In this document: in pieces, positions 32,233 through 43,284 of the stretch | Numbering within the stretch: position 1 is the first letter of the stretch | Layout: every line of letters starts with the position of its first letter | Assembly (NCBI GenBank): GCA_039654915.1 | Contig: CM077594.1 | Location: 45,585,001-45,649,000 of the forward strand | Length of the DNA: 64,000 nucleotides | Direction of reading: 5' to 3' | Origin: Aquilaria yunnanensis | Lineage: Eukaryota; Streptophyta; Magnoliopsida; Malvales; Thymelaeaceae | Translations under genes and position numbers: made by a program | Notes under the pieces: generated by a model | What the model saw: only the letters and a program-made list of their open reading frames with translations | Databases searched by the model: none | Told to the model about the DNA's origin: nothing

Positions 32233-34310
32233 ATGCATCTTGAGTACAGGATGAGAACCCGAGGTAGGGAAAGAGAATTCCTTGAACAGGAAGAAAGTAT
32301 AGCAACCCATCCTAGAGATGGACTACCTACATTCGAGCTTGAAAGGCAACAGAAGGCGTTAGAGCTTGATTTGGCTGAAGAGCCTAATGCCAGGAAAAAT
32401 TTACCTGGACCTAGTAGGGGTAGGCAAGAAAGAATGGAACAGATGATGGAAACATTACAAGCCATAGTAGCCTAATTGGTGGTAGGTATGCAAGCCTTGG
32501 CTAGATGCCAAGCCCAAGCACAGGGAAGCCTAGGACAAACAAAAGTAGGAGAGAACATGGAAGGTGAAGGTACGAGAGAGAGAAGGCCTGGTAAAGAACT
32601 AGTGAGCTATGATCAATCAAGCAAAAATGGAGGGAACCAAGAGGAAGGTGAATGTGATGAAGAGAGGGGTCACCCGTGGGCTAGGAGAATGAGGTCAGAA
32701 GTGAGGCAAGAAACCAGGGCTGAAGTATTAGAGAGTCTAGAGGTGGAGGAACTAGACACTTACATGTCTCCAAGGAGAACTAAGCCTCATACTGAAATTA
32801 CAGATAGACAAGGGCCACCTAGTGGTGGAACCCGAAACACATAAGTCAGAGGAGAAAGATCAAGAAGGGGTGGACTAAGAAAGGGCCAGTTGGAAGGATT
32901 CCTAGCTTTGAAACCTCCTATTTTTAAGGGTGGATGTGACCCTGAAGAAGTTAACTTCTAGGTCTACCAGGTGGAGAAAATATTTTAGAGGATGGAAATA
33001 TCCTCTACCCATAAAGTGCTTCTAGCCACTTTCAGATTGTAAGGGAATGTAGGGCTCTAGTGGAGAGCTGTGCAGAAGACTTACCAGGATAAGAATCAAA
33101 TCTAGCCACCTGCAAGGAGAAGGTCCATGGGCTGGGCTGAATTCCTCAAAGTTTTCCAATAGTAGTTTGTGAGTGAGGCCTTGAAGGATTAGAAGCAGGT
33201 GGAATTTGACCAGTTAGAGCAAGGAGACTTCAGTGTAATGGACTATGAGCTGAAATTCAATAGTTTGATAAAATATGCTCCTCAATATGATGGGTAGGAA
33301 GAGCTAAGGACCAAGAGATTCTTAAGAGGCTTAGGGCCTAAGCTAATATAGATCCTTAAAGTTGTAGGAGCCAGAGACTACTACCAAGTAGTACAAAGTG
33401 CTATAGCACTTGAGCAGGAATTCAAGGAGCAAACAAGAAGTGGTACAGGGAGTGGAAGTGGATCACAAAAAGGGCACCAGAAAAGGCCCAGGGAGGAAGT
33501 TAAACTAAGTGAGGGAGGGAAAGGAAACAAAAAAGAAAAAGGACCACAACAATATGGTCCTCAGTGCCCTACTTGTGGAAAATTTTGGGGCAACAAGCCA
33601 TGCTTTAAGCTTACCAGTGGATGCCACAACTATGGAGCTCCAAACCATTGGATAAGAGATTGCCTTAGAAAATGGGATGACAGGAAAATGCCAGGGAGGT
33701 ACAACTCTAAGTGGCTTGGAGGACAAATGCCTCTGCCGCAAATGAAAACTAATATGCCCAATCCAGGGGGAATGCGTGTACTTAAGCTGCCACAAGATCA
33801 TCGGAGGCGAAAAGTAACTCCTGGTAGAGTGTTCTAGTTAGTGACCTCCAAGAGAGTGCAAGATGCACCAGAGGCTGAAATTGTTGAAAAGGAGACTAGC
33901 CAACAATGGTTGGGCAGCAGAGCTTTAAAAATTACTATTCACCTTAATGGCTAGTTGGTATCTGCATTATTCGATACTAGAGCTTCATTGTCTATTATTG
34001 CATCTAACTTGGTTAAGATCATGAATTTAGAACTAAACCATATGAGAAACATGTATATGGTCAAGACTATTGGCAATGAAATTTTGTTTACATATCATAT
34101 ATTTGAGGATTGTGAAATTCAATTTAATAAGTTGAAACTGAGAGCAGACTTAATAGTGTTGGACACTTATGACTATGATGTCATATTGAGCATGAATTGG
34201 CTAAGTGAAAATAAAGTGATTATAGATTGTCATGAAAAACAACTACTGATGCCCTGTTGTCAACCATTTGAATTAGATAAATCACTAGCATTAATCTTGG
34301 ACTACCATGT
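32233..34310 (+). pseudogene. Tek-H gag and protease, 14 in-frame stops
   Basis: One frame runs from the ATG at 32233 (MHLEYRMRTRGRE) to the Tat-B insertion without any frameshift. Capsid domain at about 32900-33400 (LKPPIFKGG, WAEFLKVFQ, VMDYELKFNSL, RFLRGLGPK). Zinc knuckle region at about 33565-33660 (CPTCGKFWGNKPCF, then CHNYGAPNHWIRDC). Retropepsin at 33955 onwards, where the catalytic ALFDTGA reads ALFDTRA, followed by YDVILSMNWLSENKV. Of 14 stops, 11 are TAG, 3 TAA and none TGA, as expected from CAG to TAG and TGG to TAG changes. This points to methylation-driven decay. Confidence 0.85.
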
Positions 34311-35284
34311 TGATAGCCAAAGGCTATTGCCTCCTCGGTAGTAACTCCCTGCCAGAATATTGGCCGAGGAGTCTGACGTCACCCAAGAGAGGATCTTTTT
34401 ACTGACCTTGGAAGGTGCGAAGTCAAACACTATGAGCTCGAGACTTCGGTTAGCTCATCAGGAATTCTGAGGACAACACCGTCTCCATCGAGGGGCCAAA
34501 CTGACCGCCTTCGGGTAAGAGAGCCATCTCTCTGAAGCAAGGAAGAATCTCCCCGAAGGCAGAGGCCCCGAAGAGGATCTTCCCCGAAACGGGCAACACC
34601 TGAACAAGGGAATCCCCTAACTATGGGTGTGAGTCCCGAAGAAGGTGTTCATCAAGGGAACTCCCAGAACTATGGGATAGATCCCGAAGGAGGTGCTCGC
34701 ACCGAAGGACGGATAGAATCCGAAGAGGGTGCACGCACCGAAGGGCGACCTCGCCTAGGGGACCTCGGGAGTACGGTATGAGCATTTAAGGAGCCTCTGA
34801 CATGTCGCCCACAAGCCCTACACGTCACATCTGAACGGTGAACTGACACGCCGTAGCCGCCCCAGTCCTGACACAACCTGTCCGGGTCCCGAGCTAAAGG
34901 AGGCTGCAAACGGCTGCCTGTCCCCTAGGTCCAAAACTACAAATCAAATCCGACCGAACACGTGTCATGATCTGAACGGACCAGCTACTCCTATAAATAC
35001 TAGGAAATGGGACTGGGCAAAGGATGGGCATTTCTCCTCCCTCTGAGAAAACACAAAACAGGCAAGACACTTGATCCCTTAGTGTTCTTCCTCCACTTTC
35101 ACTCAGAAAACTGACTTGGCCGTCGGAGGGTCCTCCCCGAAAAAGAAAACCGGGGACCTCCTAACCTCTTCTTTGAGCTTTTCAGGCACGCTCAACTGGG
35201 AAACCAGAGCTCCAGGCGCTCGCCTCCCCAGGAAGTCTCTCCACCTGTCAACATGACAACAAACGAAGATGCCTTGGGGCATCA
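34311..35284 (+). repeat. 5' LTR of Tat-B (974 bp)
   Basis: TGATAGCCAAAGGC to GGGGCATCA, homologous to the 972-bp LTRs of Tat-D. Very dense in CTTCGG/CCGAAG, with the gag ATG at 35253 inside it. Confidence 0.9.
34992..34999 (+). promoter_or_regulatory. TATA box of the Tat-B 5' LTR
   Basis: CTCCTATAAATACTAGG, conserved in all Tat LTRs of the window. Marks the likely U3/R region about 260 bp before gag. Confidence 0.65.
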
Positions 35285-36566
35285 TTTGGCGCCGTCTGTG
35301 GGAAACTACTCCCACGTAGCTGTTGTCGAAACTTGGCGTTCGAAGGACAAAGGACTCCTGAAGTCCCCGTCCGCGCCTGAGACCCAACCAGGTACCGAAC
35401 AAAGTCCCCCAGAGACTTCCTTGCCTGAAGAGGAACGCCCTCTTGTCATCACCATGGGTTTTTTACGAGACTTTCAGAGGTCTGTTGTGGCTGAAATGAC
35501 ACAACAGATAGACCGAAGGTGGCCGCAACCAGCCCAGGCGCAAAAACCCACTTCGCCAGCATGACCTCGGGAGAAAAGCCCAAGGGCAACCCATCATAGC
35601 TCGGGAAATGGGGAGCCACGGGAAGAGTCCTCGACAGATAACTTGCCCCTCGGAGCACGGCTGGCGGAGAAAGCGAGGCCTGGACGACTCGAAGTCCCAT
35701 CCAGAAGAAGTTTGTCGCCAGAAGAAAGATCCCCCTCCACTCGGTACTGAAGTCGCTCCCCGAAGAGACGGCAACAGTCCTTTTACCAAAGAATCTCCAA
35801 GCACCAGGAAGAGGAGCCCAGTCCTGCGCTCCTGCTGGAGAAAGTCTTGGCAAGACTGGAGAGAGTGGAACAGCAGGTGGCACGAAAGCCTGTTTGGGCC
35901 AGGCTAACTGAAACTGTCTCTGGAGATGAAACTCATTTCGCCCGAACAGTGGTCGAGGCGGCCATGCCAATTGACTTCAGGCTACCTCGGCTAGAGACCT
36001 ATGAGGGTCGAACTGATCCCCAGGCCCACCTAACAAAGTACAAACGGAGCATGGTGTTACACGGGGCTGATGATGCTACACTCTGCAGGTGCTTCGAAGT
36101 CACCCTCGCAGGACCAGCAACTGCCTGGTACAATTCCCTGCCTCTCGGAAACATCAGGGAGTTCCAGGAGCTGTCCACAGTGTTCACCCAACGGTTTATT
36201 GGGAGCAAGCTGACGGCGAAGATGCCCGTCCAGATGTTTGACATAGCACAAAGAAATGGGGAGACCATCCGTGACTATGTCGAGAGGTTCAACAGAGAGG
36301 CCCTCAGTGTTCCGGATTTTCGTCCCGAAATCCGCATCCTCGCCATGACGAGGGGCCTCCGGAGGGATTCACACTTGTTTTATGAATTCTCCAAAGATCC
36401 CCCGGACACGCTGGGAGAATTCTACAGAAGGGCTGAACAACATATGACAGCTGAAGAGCTGAGAATGACTGGACCGAAAGCTGACCATATTCACGCTCGT
36501 GGCGAAGGGTCCAGCCAGCAAGCCCGGTGTCCGACGGAACAGTTAGGCCGACCTCGGAGAATGTGA
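35253..36566 (+). pseudogene. Tat-B gag
   Basis: Starts in the LTR (MTTNEDALGHHLAPSVG). TGA stops at 35562 (codon 104), 35748 and 36564 interrupt the frame, with no frameshift. The capsid-like domain lies at about 35930-36470 (MPIDFRLPRLETYEG, ATAWYNSLP, MFDIAQRNGETIRDYVERFN, TRGLRRDSHLFYEFSKDPP). The stops at 35748 and 36564 look like CGA to TGA changes relative to Tat-D. The stop at codon 104 is also present in Tat-D. Confidence 0.88.
35287..35303 (+). other. Primer binding site of Tat-B
   Basis: TGGCGCCGTCTGTGGGA two bases after the LTR. It is also translated, as APSVG, in the Gag frame that starts in the LTR. Confidence 0.85.
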
Positions 36567-36626
36567 ATAGGAGGAAGGAAGCCCCAAAACTTTACACCTC
36601 TGAGCACCACGAGGGCTAACGTCCTC

Positions 36627-39600
36627 ATGGCGTTGGAAAAACAGGGGGCTCAAATCCAACGACCGAGGGGCATGACTGCTGACAACAGAAGGAACATGAA
36701 GAAGTTCTGTCAGTTCCACCGTGATCACGGTCATGACACTGAAGACTGCTTTCAGTTGAAAAAGTACATTGAATCACTAATAAAGCAGGGCCAGCTTCGG
36801 CGTTATTTGAGAATGCCTTCCCCGAAGGGGAAAAAAGAAGAAGAAGGAAAGCCCGATGACGAGGATCACGATTCAGACAGGCAAAGGAACCGAAGTCCGA
36901 GAAGGCGTCCTCCACCTTCGGTAGGAGTAATACAGATGATCACAACCGGACTTCCATCCTCGGAAAGAAAAAGAAGGGCCAGAGAGATAGCGGTGATGGA
37001 ATATCAGAGCCTAACGAAAAAATTGGCCCGCGAGGATGGCTCGATCATCGTATTTCCCCATGACGATCCATTGCTGATAATGGCGAGGATCGGAAATTGG
37101 GACGTCAAGAGGGTACTGCTGGACGATGGGTCAAACACAGACGTCTTGTTCTCACATTTGCTGCCAAGCTTGGGCGTATCCAGGAGTGACCTCAAGGCTG
37201 TTACTTCACCCACGTTCGGCGTAGGACCATCTGAGCTACCTGTCCTCGGGTGGATCGACCTCCCCTTGATGATGAAAGGAGCTTCGGAGAAAGGAACTGC
37301 TGAGTTGTTCGCCTCTACCATGGCAAGATTCATAGTCATGGACGTTCCTTCGTCATACAACGCCATCCTCGGCAGACAGACACAGGGAAATTTGCACATT
37401 CGCCCTGATGTAAAGTACTTGACCGTCACCTTCGCCACCAAAGAAGGAGACGCAAAGATCTTCATTGATCAAAGCGAGGTGAGAAAGGTGTTCGTCAGAG
37501 CACGAAAGGCTCCAGCAAGCAACCTAGCACATGGTGTAGAAGGAAAAGAGCTGGAAAGGGGCGAGGCAGAAGATCCCACAAAAGCGAAAACAGAAAAAGT
37601 AGAGCTTGTCCCAGGCCATAGTACCCGAATAGGGAAAAGCATGGCCGAAGGAGGCAAGGAAAAACTTGTATCTTTTCTGCTTACAAATAAAGATCTGTTC
37701 GCCTACTCGCCGAAGGACATGCCAGGGGTAAACCCTCGCATAATCCAGCATAGCCTCAAAGCGAGTCTGGAAGTAAAACCTGTCCGGCAAAAGAAACGGA
37801 GCATCTCAGCTCACAAAAGTGACTTCGTCAAGACCGAAGTCCAGCGTCTGATAGACGCTAGCGTTATCCAGGAGGTAAACTACCCCGAATGGCTAAGCAA
37901 CGTGGTAATTGCCACAAAAGAAGGAAGTAGTAAGCTCCGGATGTGCATCGACTTCAGAAATTTGAACGATGCTTGCTCGAAAGATTCATATCCTCTTCTG
38001 CCAATAGACCAACTGGTAGACTCAACTGCCGAGTACGGGCTCCTAAGTTTCCTGGACGCTTTCAGTGGGTATCATCAGATAAGGATGAACCCCGAAGATG
38101 AAGAGAAGACTGCCTTCATCACTGAGGGAGGAACATATTGCTATATCAGGATGCCCTTCGGACTCAAAAATGCAGGAGCCACCTACCAGAGGCTGATGAA
38201 CAAGGTCTTCAAAGACCAAATGGGGAGGAACATGGAGGTGTATGTTGATGATATGATAGTCAAAAGGAAACTGCCTGGCTACCACGTTGCAGATTTAGAG
38301 GAAACCTTCCAAAAACTCAGAGCCTTCGGGATCCGCCTTAATCCTGAGAAATGCATCTTCGGGGTGACCTCGGGAAAGTTCCTTGGGTACATGGTATCCG
38401 AAAGAGGCATCGATGCTAACCCCGAGAAGATTAAGGCTCTGCTTGAATTCCGAACTCCTGCCACAGTCAAAGACGTGCAAAGACTCACCGGAAGAATAAC
38501 CTCTCTGAGCAGGTTTATTTCTAGGTACAGAGATAGGTGTCGACCCTTCTTCAAAGTGCTCACAAAGGCAGCAAAGATGGAAGGCGACCTCGGAAGGAAT
38601 GGTCATCCTTGGGATGAAGATTGCCAAAAAGCCTGGGAAGAACTCAAAGTCTACTTGGCCGGCCTGCCGACTCTGCGGCAACCTCGGGAGGGAGAGCCCC
38701 TCGTATTATACCTCGCCGTCACAAAAAAAGCTGTGAGCTCGGTCCTCGTGAAAGAAGAAGGGCCAAAGCAATGGCCGGTCTACTATGTCAGCAAGTCCCT
38801 GCATGGCGCCGAAGTCAGGTACCCTTTGCTTCAAAAAGCTATATATGCCTTAGTGCTTGCAGGGAGAAGGCTGCGGCCATACTTTCAGGCTCACCCCATT
38901 ATCGTCCGAAGTACCCTGCCTCTACGGGATGTTATGAGGAAAGTTGATCACTCGGGAAGGCTTTCCAAGTGGTGTATAGAGCTTGGCGAACACGAAATCA
39001 CGTATGAACCCCGGAAAGCTATAAAAGCTCAAGCTTTGGCAGACTTCATCGCCGAAGTACCAAACACCGATGAGGGACATTCGTTCTCGGGCGAAGACGA
39101 GCCAGAATGGACGTTATATGTTGACGGGGCCTCAGGATCCGAACACCAGGGAGCTGGAGTGATTATCAGAGGCCCCGAAGGCCTAGAAGTAATGAAGGCC
39201 ATCAAGTTCAGTTTCAACGCCACCAACAATATGGCCGAGTATGAGGCCCTCATAGCAGGATTACGCCTGGCCAGAAAGATTGGCGTGAGAAACTTGAAAG
39301 CCCACAGTGACTCCCAGCTGGTGGTCCGGCAAATGGCAGGGGACTATGGCGTGAAAGACCCGACCTTGGCAAAATACTATGAGTTGGTAACAAAGCTTAT
39401 TCGGGAGTTCGACGTCGTGAAAATCGAGAACGTACCCCGACGAGAAAATGCTGAGGCAGACTGCTTGGCGAAGTCCAAAACTTGCACCGAAGTGCTAAGC
39501 CACCCCAACGTCGCGATGTTAAGCATAACGACCTCGGGGAAAGGATGGAAAGAACCAATCAAAACGTATCTCGCAACCAACACACTCCCCGAAGACCCCA

Positions 39601-39740
39601 GCGAAGCCGCAAAAGTGCGAAGGCGCTCCGGACGTTTCTTCTTAATTGGAGAAGAACTATATCGGCAAGGATATGCAAATCCACTACAGAGGTGTGTTAG
39701 TGAAGAGGATACTGAAATGATCCTCGAAGAAGTTCACTAA
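36627..39740 (+). pseudogene. Tat-B nucleocapsid, protease, RT and RNase H
   Basis: 1,037 open codons in the gag frame. Zinc knuckle CQFHRDHGHDTEDC at about 28-41, protease LLDDGSNTDVLF near 164, RT with RMCIDFRNLNDAC, LDAFSGYHQIRM and YVDD at about 539-542, RNase H with YVDGASGSEHQG near 832, then the start of the integrase zinc region. It ends at TAA 39738 (EEVH-stop), where Tat-D has AAA. Apart from that stop the enzyme motifs all look intact, the best preserved pol in the plus orientation. Confidence 0.92.
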
Positions 39741-40781
39741 GGTGCCTGTGGTTCGCACATCGGAACCGACGCCCTGGCAGCAGTGATACTTCACCAAGGA
39801 TACTTTTGGCCTACCCTGAGAAAGGACGCGAATCAGTTCGTCTGGAAATGTGGTAGTTGCCAGAGACATGCGAACATCCAAAGAACACCCTCGGAGTTCG
39901 TGACCTCGGCAGACTATCCTTGGCCCTTCGCAGTTTGGGGCATAGATCTCATTGGGCCACTCCCAACGGCGCCTGGAGGCGTAAAGTTCTGCGTAGTAGC
40001 AGTAGACTATTTCTCTAAGTGGGTCGAGGCAGAACCTCTGACAACTATCTCGGCAAAAGAAGTGCAGAAGTTCGTATGGAAGAACATCGTATGCAGATTT
40101 GGCATACCGAGGGTACTCGTAGCGGACAATGGATCCCAGTTCATAGACAAAGGATTCCAAGAGTTCATTAGCGACCTCGGGACAAAAATGAACTTCGCCC
40201 CAGTAGCTCACCCCCAAAGTAATGGGCAGGTGGAAGTATCTAACAGGACCATAAAAGATGGTCTGAAAAAGAAATTGGGAGAAGCAAAAGGGAAATGGCC
40301 AGGAGAACTCCAAAGCGTGTTATGGAGTTACCGAACAACACCCCGAAGAGCCACAGGGGAAATGCCCTTTTCACTCGTCTTCGGTACAGAGGCCATCATC
40401 CCTGTCGAGGTAGTACAACCGTCAATACGAGTCCAAGTGTTCGATGAAAAAGGAAATGACCTCGGCCTGAGAACCAAGCTCGACCTCGTCAGTGAACACA
40501 GAGAAGTAGCTGAGCTGAGAAGAAAAGCTTTCCAGCAAAGAATGGCAGCAGCCATAAACCTACGCGCCAGGCCAAAAGGAATAAAGAAAGGAGATCTTGT
40601 TCTCCGAAAGGCTGAATTTGCACCCCGAAAGCCGTCCCACAGGGTACTTCGCGCAAATTGGGAAGGACCCTACCTGGTACTTGCCAAAGTACGAAAAGGA
40701 GTTTATAAGCTTGGCGATGCCGAAGGCATAGAATTAAAAAACACTTGGCACTCAGAGGCCTTGAAAAAATTCTATGCCTAA
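39741..40781 (+). pseudogene. Tat-B integrase
   Basis: Continues the same frame after the TAA at 39738. Zinc-binding C residues in CGSCQRHAN, catalytic core WGIDLIGPLP, VADNGSQF and HPQSNGQVEVSNRTIKDG, C-terminal domain with ARPKGIKKGDLVLRKAEF and NWEGPYLVLAKVRKGVYKL, end LKKFYA. No chromodomain. Inserts cDNA into chromosomes. Confidence 0.92.
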
Positions 40782-41075
40782 AAAGTTTGGTCGGAAGGTT
40801 GTATTGCACAAGTTGGACAAATTTGTCTAAGTAAAAAGTTCTGAAGAAGTACAAAACAAGAGTCTCACGAAAGCAATCGCCGAGGAAAGCAAAAGTATGG
40901 TTTTCCGAAGTCTCTCGAGCGAATTATGTTCGGGACAAAGGGAAACAAAGGGATCTGGCAAAAAATACTTAGCCAAATTTTTATCTATTGAGCCAAATAG
41001 TGCTTACAGAGAAGAAAGTTGCTGAAAAACTACAAAAAAGAAGAAGAAAATGAAGACAAAAGGCCCTAGTACAAA
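40782..41075. other. Convergent 3' spacer of Tat-B
   Basis: 294 bp between the two stop codons. It holds a single copy (about 40900-40955) of the module that forms a 55-bp array in Tat-D. The length difference from Tat-D (329 bp) equals six extra 55-bp units. Confidence 0.75.
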
Positions 41076-43284
41076 CTAAGGAACCTCGGCGTCTTGAGAA
41101 CTGCCAGCCTCTGTGCTTTTGTCAGCAACCTTCGGCGCTGAGAGAGAAGGAGGCAGTTTCAAGTGCTCGATCTTGGACCAAGTCCACCGAGGCTCCTTCG
41201 GGATGTTCATGCCTTCCAGGAATGAGAGGTCAAAATCTGGGAACTTCTGCAGAATTTGGTGCCGAGCAAGACAGAAGCCGTCTTGAAAGCCCAACTTCGT
41301 CATATCATCGGACTCCCGCTTCTTGACCGCCAAATCTGCATAGTCCTTCTCCAGATCCGCGTGATCCTTCTCTAGATCCTTAAGCTTTCTCTTCAATGCC
41401 TTCATCTTCTTCTTCTCTTCTGAAGGCTTCTTCAGAGATGCGACCTCGGCTTCGAGCTGGGCCTTTTCCTCGAGCGTCTTCGCAAGGATTGCGTCACTTT
41501 CTGACTTATCTTTTTGAATAGCTTCTACGGTCGAAGTCAGCTCTGCCACCCGAGAGCCGATGTCAGAAAGTTTCTGGGAGGTGCCTTTCTCAAGTTCCTC
41601 TTTCTCTTTTATGAACCCCTCCCGAAGTTCAGCAATTTCCTTCTCCGAAGACTGCTTCAACTGAGCATTGTCGGCAGCCAACGCCGAACACTGGGCCTTC
41701 GTCTTGGTATAAAGGTCCCAGAGTGACGCCCTCCGTTCTGTCTCTCGCGCTACCCGAACACGGAGCAACCCTGCATACCCCATCAGCTGCAAAAAAAGCA
41801 AACAAAGGGAAAATGATGCTAAGTAAAAAGCAAAGGAAAAATTGGCACTAAGGAAACAGTGAAGCATACCTGGGCGGCATGTTCAGTGAGTTTGACGGCC
41901 AAAGAGATGTCGCCAGGGTAAGCCTCCGTAAGGGCCTTGTAAGAGGCCTCAGTAAAAACCCCTTTGCACATCTGCCTGGCCATCTCGGGACAGTCCTCGG
42001 AGTACATATTCATGTCCTCCGTGAACGTCCAGAAGGGCTCCTTCGGAACTTTCCCTGCCGGGACTTGGGCATCCCGAAGGGCCCTCTTGCGGGCGTGTTC
42101 GGCAACCCAGTCAGGAGCGGCCACCTCCGCTGCGCAACAAGGCAGGAAAATTGGTTAAGGCCAGAAAACCCTTAAGGATTTACAAGAGAAGAAAAGTGTT
42201 CTTCGGCAAAGTACAAACCTGCTGGCACCTCGGTAACGTCATTGTCAAGAATCGACGTCGCCTCAGTAGAGATCCCCTTGCCTCTTATTTGGCGCCGTTC
42301 CTCGGCAGAAGGGGTCTCCTCCCCATCGCCCTCCAGAAGAGCATGCGAAGGCGTGGGGCTTTGAGGAAGGACGTCGGAAGAAGGGACGTCGATAGAAGGA
42401 ACCTCGGGCAAAGGGGCAGCAAGGTCTCCGGGCTCCTCGCCTACCTCCTCCGGAATTTGCGGAAGAGAGGAAGGAGCAGCTTTCTTTGCCCGTTTGGGGG
42501 GAGGGCCGCCCGAAGTCTGCTTCCGCCTCTGAGAGGCGGCTTTCTTTGTCTGTTCGCCCCTCTCGGCCTGCCCGGTAAAAAGAGCCTTGTAGAAGGCAGC
42601 CGCGTCGTCACCCATCTCTGAAAAAAGGAAGAGAAGATCAGTGTAAGTCCAAGATGAAGTTATGAAGGAAAAAATGAGAAAGTAACTTACTCTCGTAAAA
42701 AGCCTCATAAGTCTCTTTCCCCCGAAGGAGTTTCACGAGCCAGGAGTCCTTCCCCGAAGAAGCCGGTTTCGGCATGTTGAGGTCTGTCACATGCTCCTTT
42801 ACCACCTTGAGTTCCCGAAGGACCTCTTCGGTCATGAGCCTCCAGTTGATCGGAAAGGGGTAAAGGGCACGAGGAGAGACCTCGGCAGCCCAGTCAGAGA
42901 CGGCCCGGATGCGCCTGTCGAAGTCCTCGAAGATAGGTGCTACATCGGCGTCTAACAGTATCTTCGGGTCAACAACATCCATCTTGAGCATCCCCTGAGC
43001 CCACTTGGTCGGGACGTGCGACCAGGCCTCCGACTTCTTCAGGAAAAAGAATTTTTGTTGCCACCCTCGCCAGCTGTCTTTGGTGGCGAAGGTGAACGTA
43101 TACTTTTTGCTCCCGAGGTAGCATAAAGTAGAAGCCACCCTTTGGGACCGCGAAGAGCTTGTAGTACTGAAGAAAAACTACAAAGTGAGGTTTTATTTTG
43201 AAAACGCCGCACATACAGAGGAAGGCGTTGAAACAGCAGTACGAGTTCGGTGGGAGTTGGTTAACGGCAATGCCATGGAAGTTT
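41076..43284 (-). pseudogene. Tat-B antisense gene (aORF), 5' end deleted
   Basis: Exon 1 (43284-42691) lacks its first half and has an 8-nt deletion near 43115, between two CGGG copies, which shifts the frame after FYFMLPR. Intron 1 is 42618-42690 (73 bp), exon 2 42219-42617 (399 nt), intron 2 42130-42218 (89 bp), exon 3 41870-42129 (260 nt), intron 3 41787-41869 (83 bp), exon 4 41076-41786 (711 nt). Exons 2 to 4 are fully open with GT...AG introns. Exon 3 carries PFWTFTEDMNMYSEDCPEMA; exon 4 is a long coiled coil (ELREGFIKEKEELEKG, LEKDHADLEKDYADL), ending SSQDAEVP. No known function. Confidence 0.85.

Larger units (their letters stand above)
31111..34310 (+). mobile_element. Tek-H: 5' part of a degenerate chromovirus
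   Basis: A plus-strand element with a truncated 5' LTR (31111-32128), PBS (32137-32148), gag and protease in one frame (32233-34310). Tat-B inserted in the protease frame at 34311, and the expected continuation (RT to 3' LTR) is not found intact on the other side, because the 3' end of Tat-B and whatever followed are deleted. The LTR fragment at 43285-45624 is related and might be its 3' LTR. Confidence 0.75.
34311..43284 (+). mobile_element. Tat-B: Tat-lineage element lacking its 3' end
   Basis: Plus strand: 5' LTR (34311-35284), PBS, gag-pol in a single frame (35253-40781), 294-bp spacer, antisense gene on the minus strand (41076-43284). At about 43284 the element stops inside exon 1 of the antisense gene and chromovirus LTR sequence follows, so the antisense promoter, purine tract and 3' LTR are gone. 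The left flank is CATGT; no matching right duplication can exist. It is the same subfamily as Tat-D. Confidence 0.92.

Noticed and set aside
34670..34909. LTR-borne ORFs (also 50303-50686 and 63081-63464)
   Set aside because: CTTCGG-rich LTR sequence open by composition; the frame is not kept between Tat-A and Tat-D/B LTRs.
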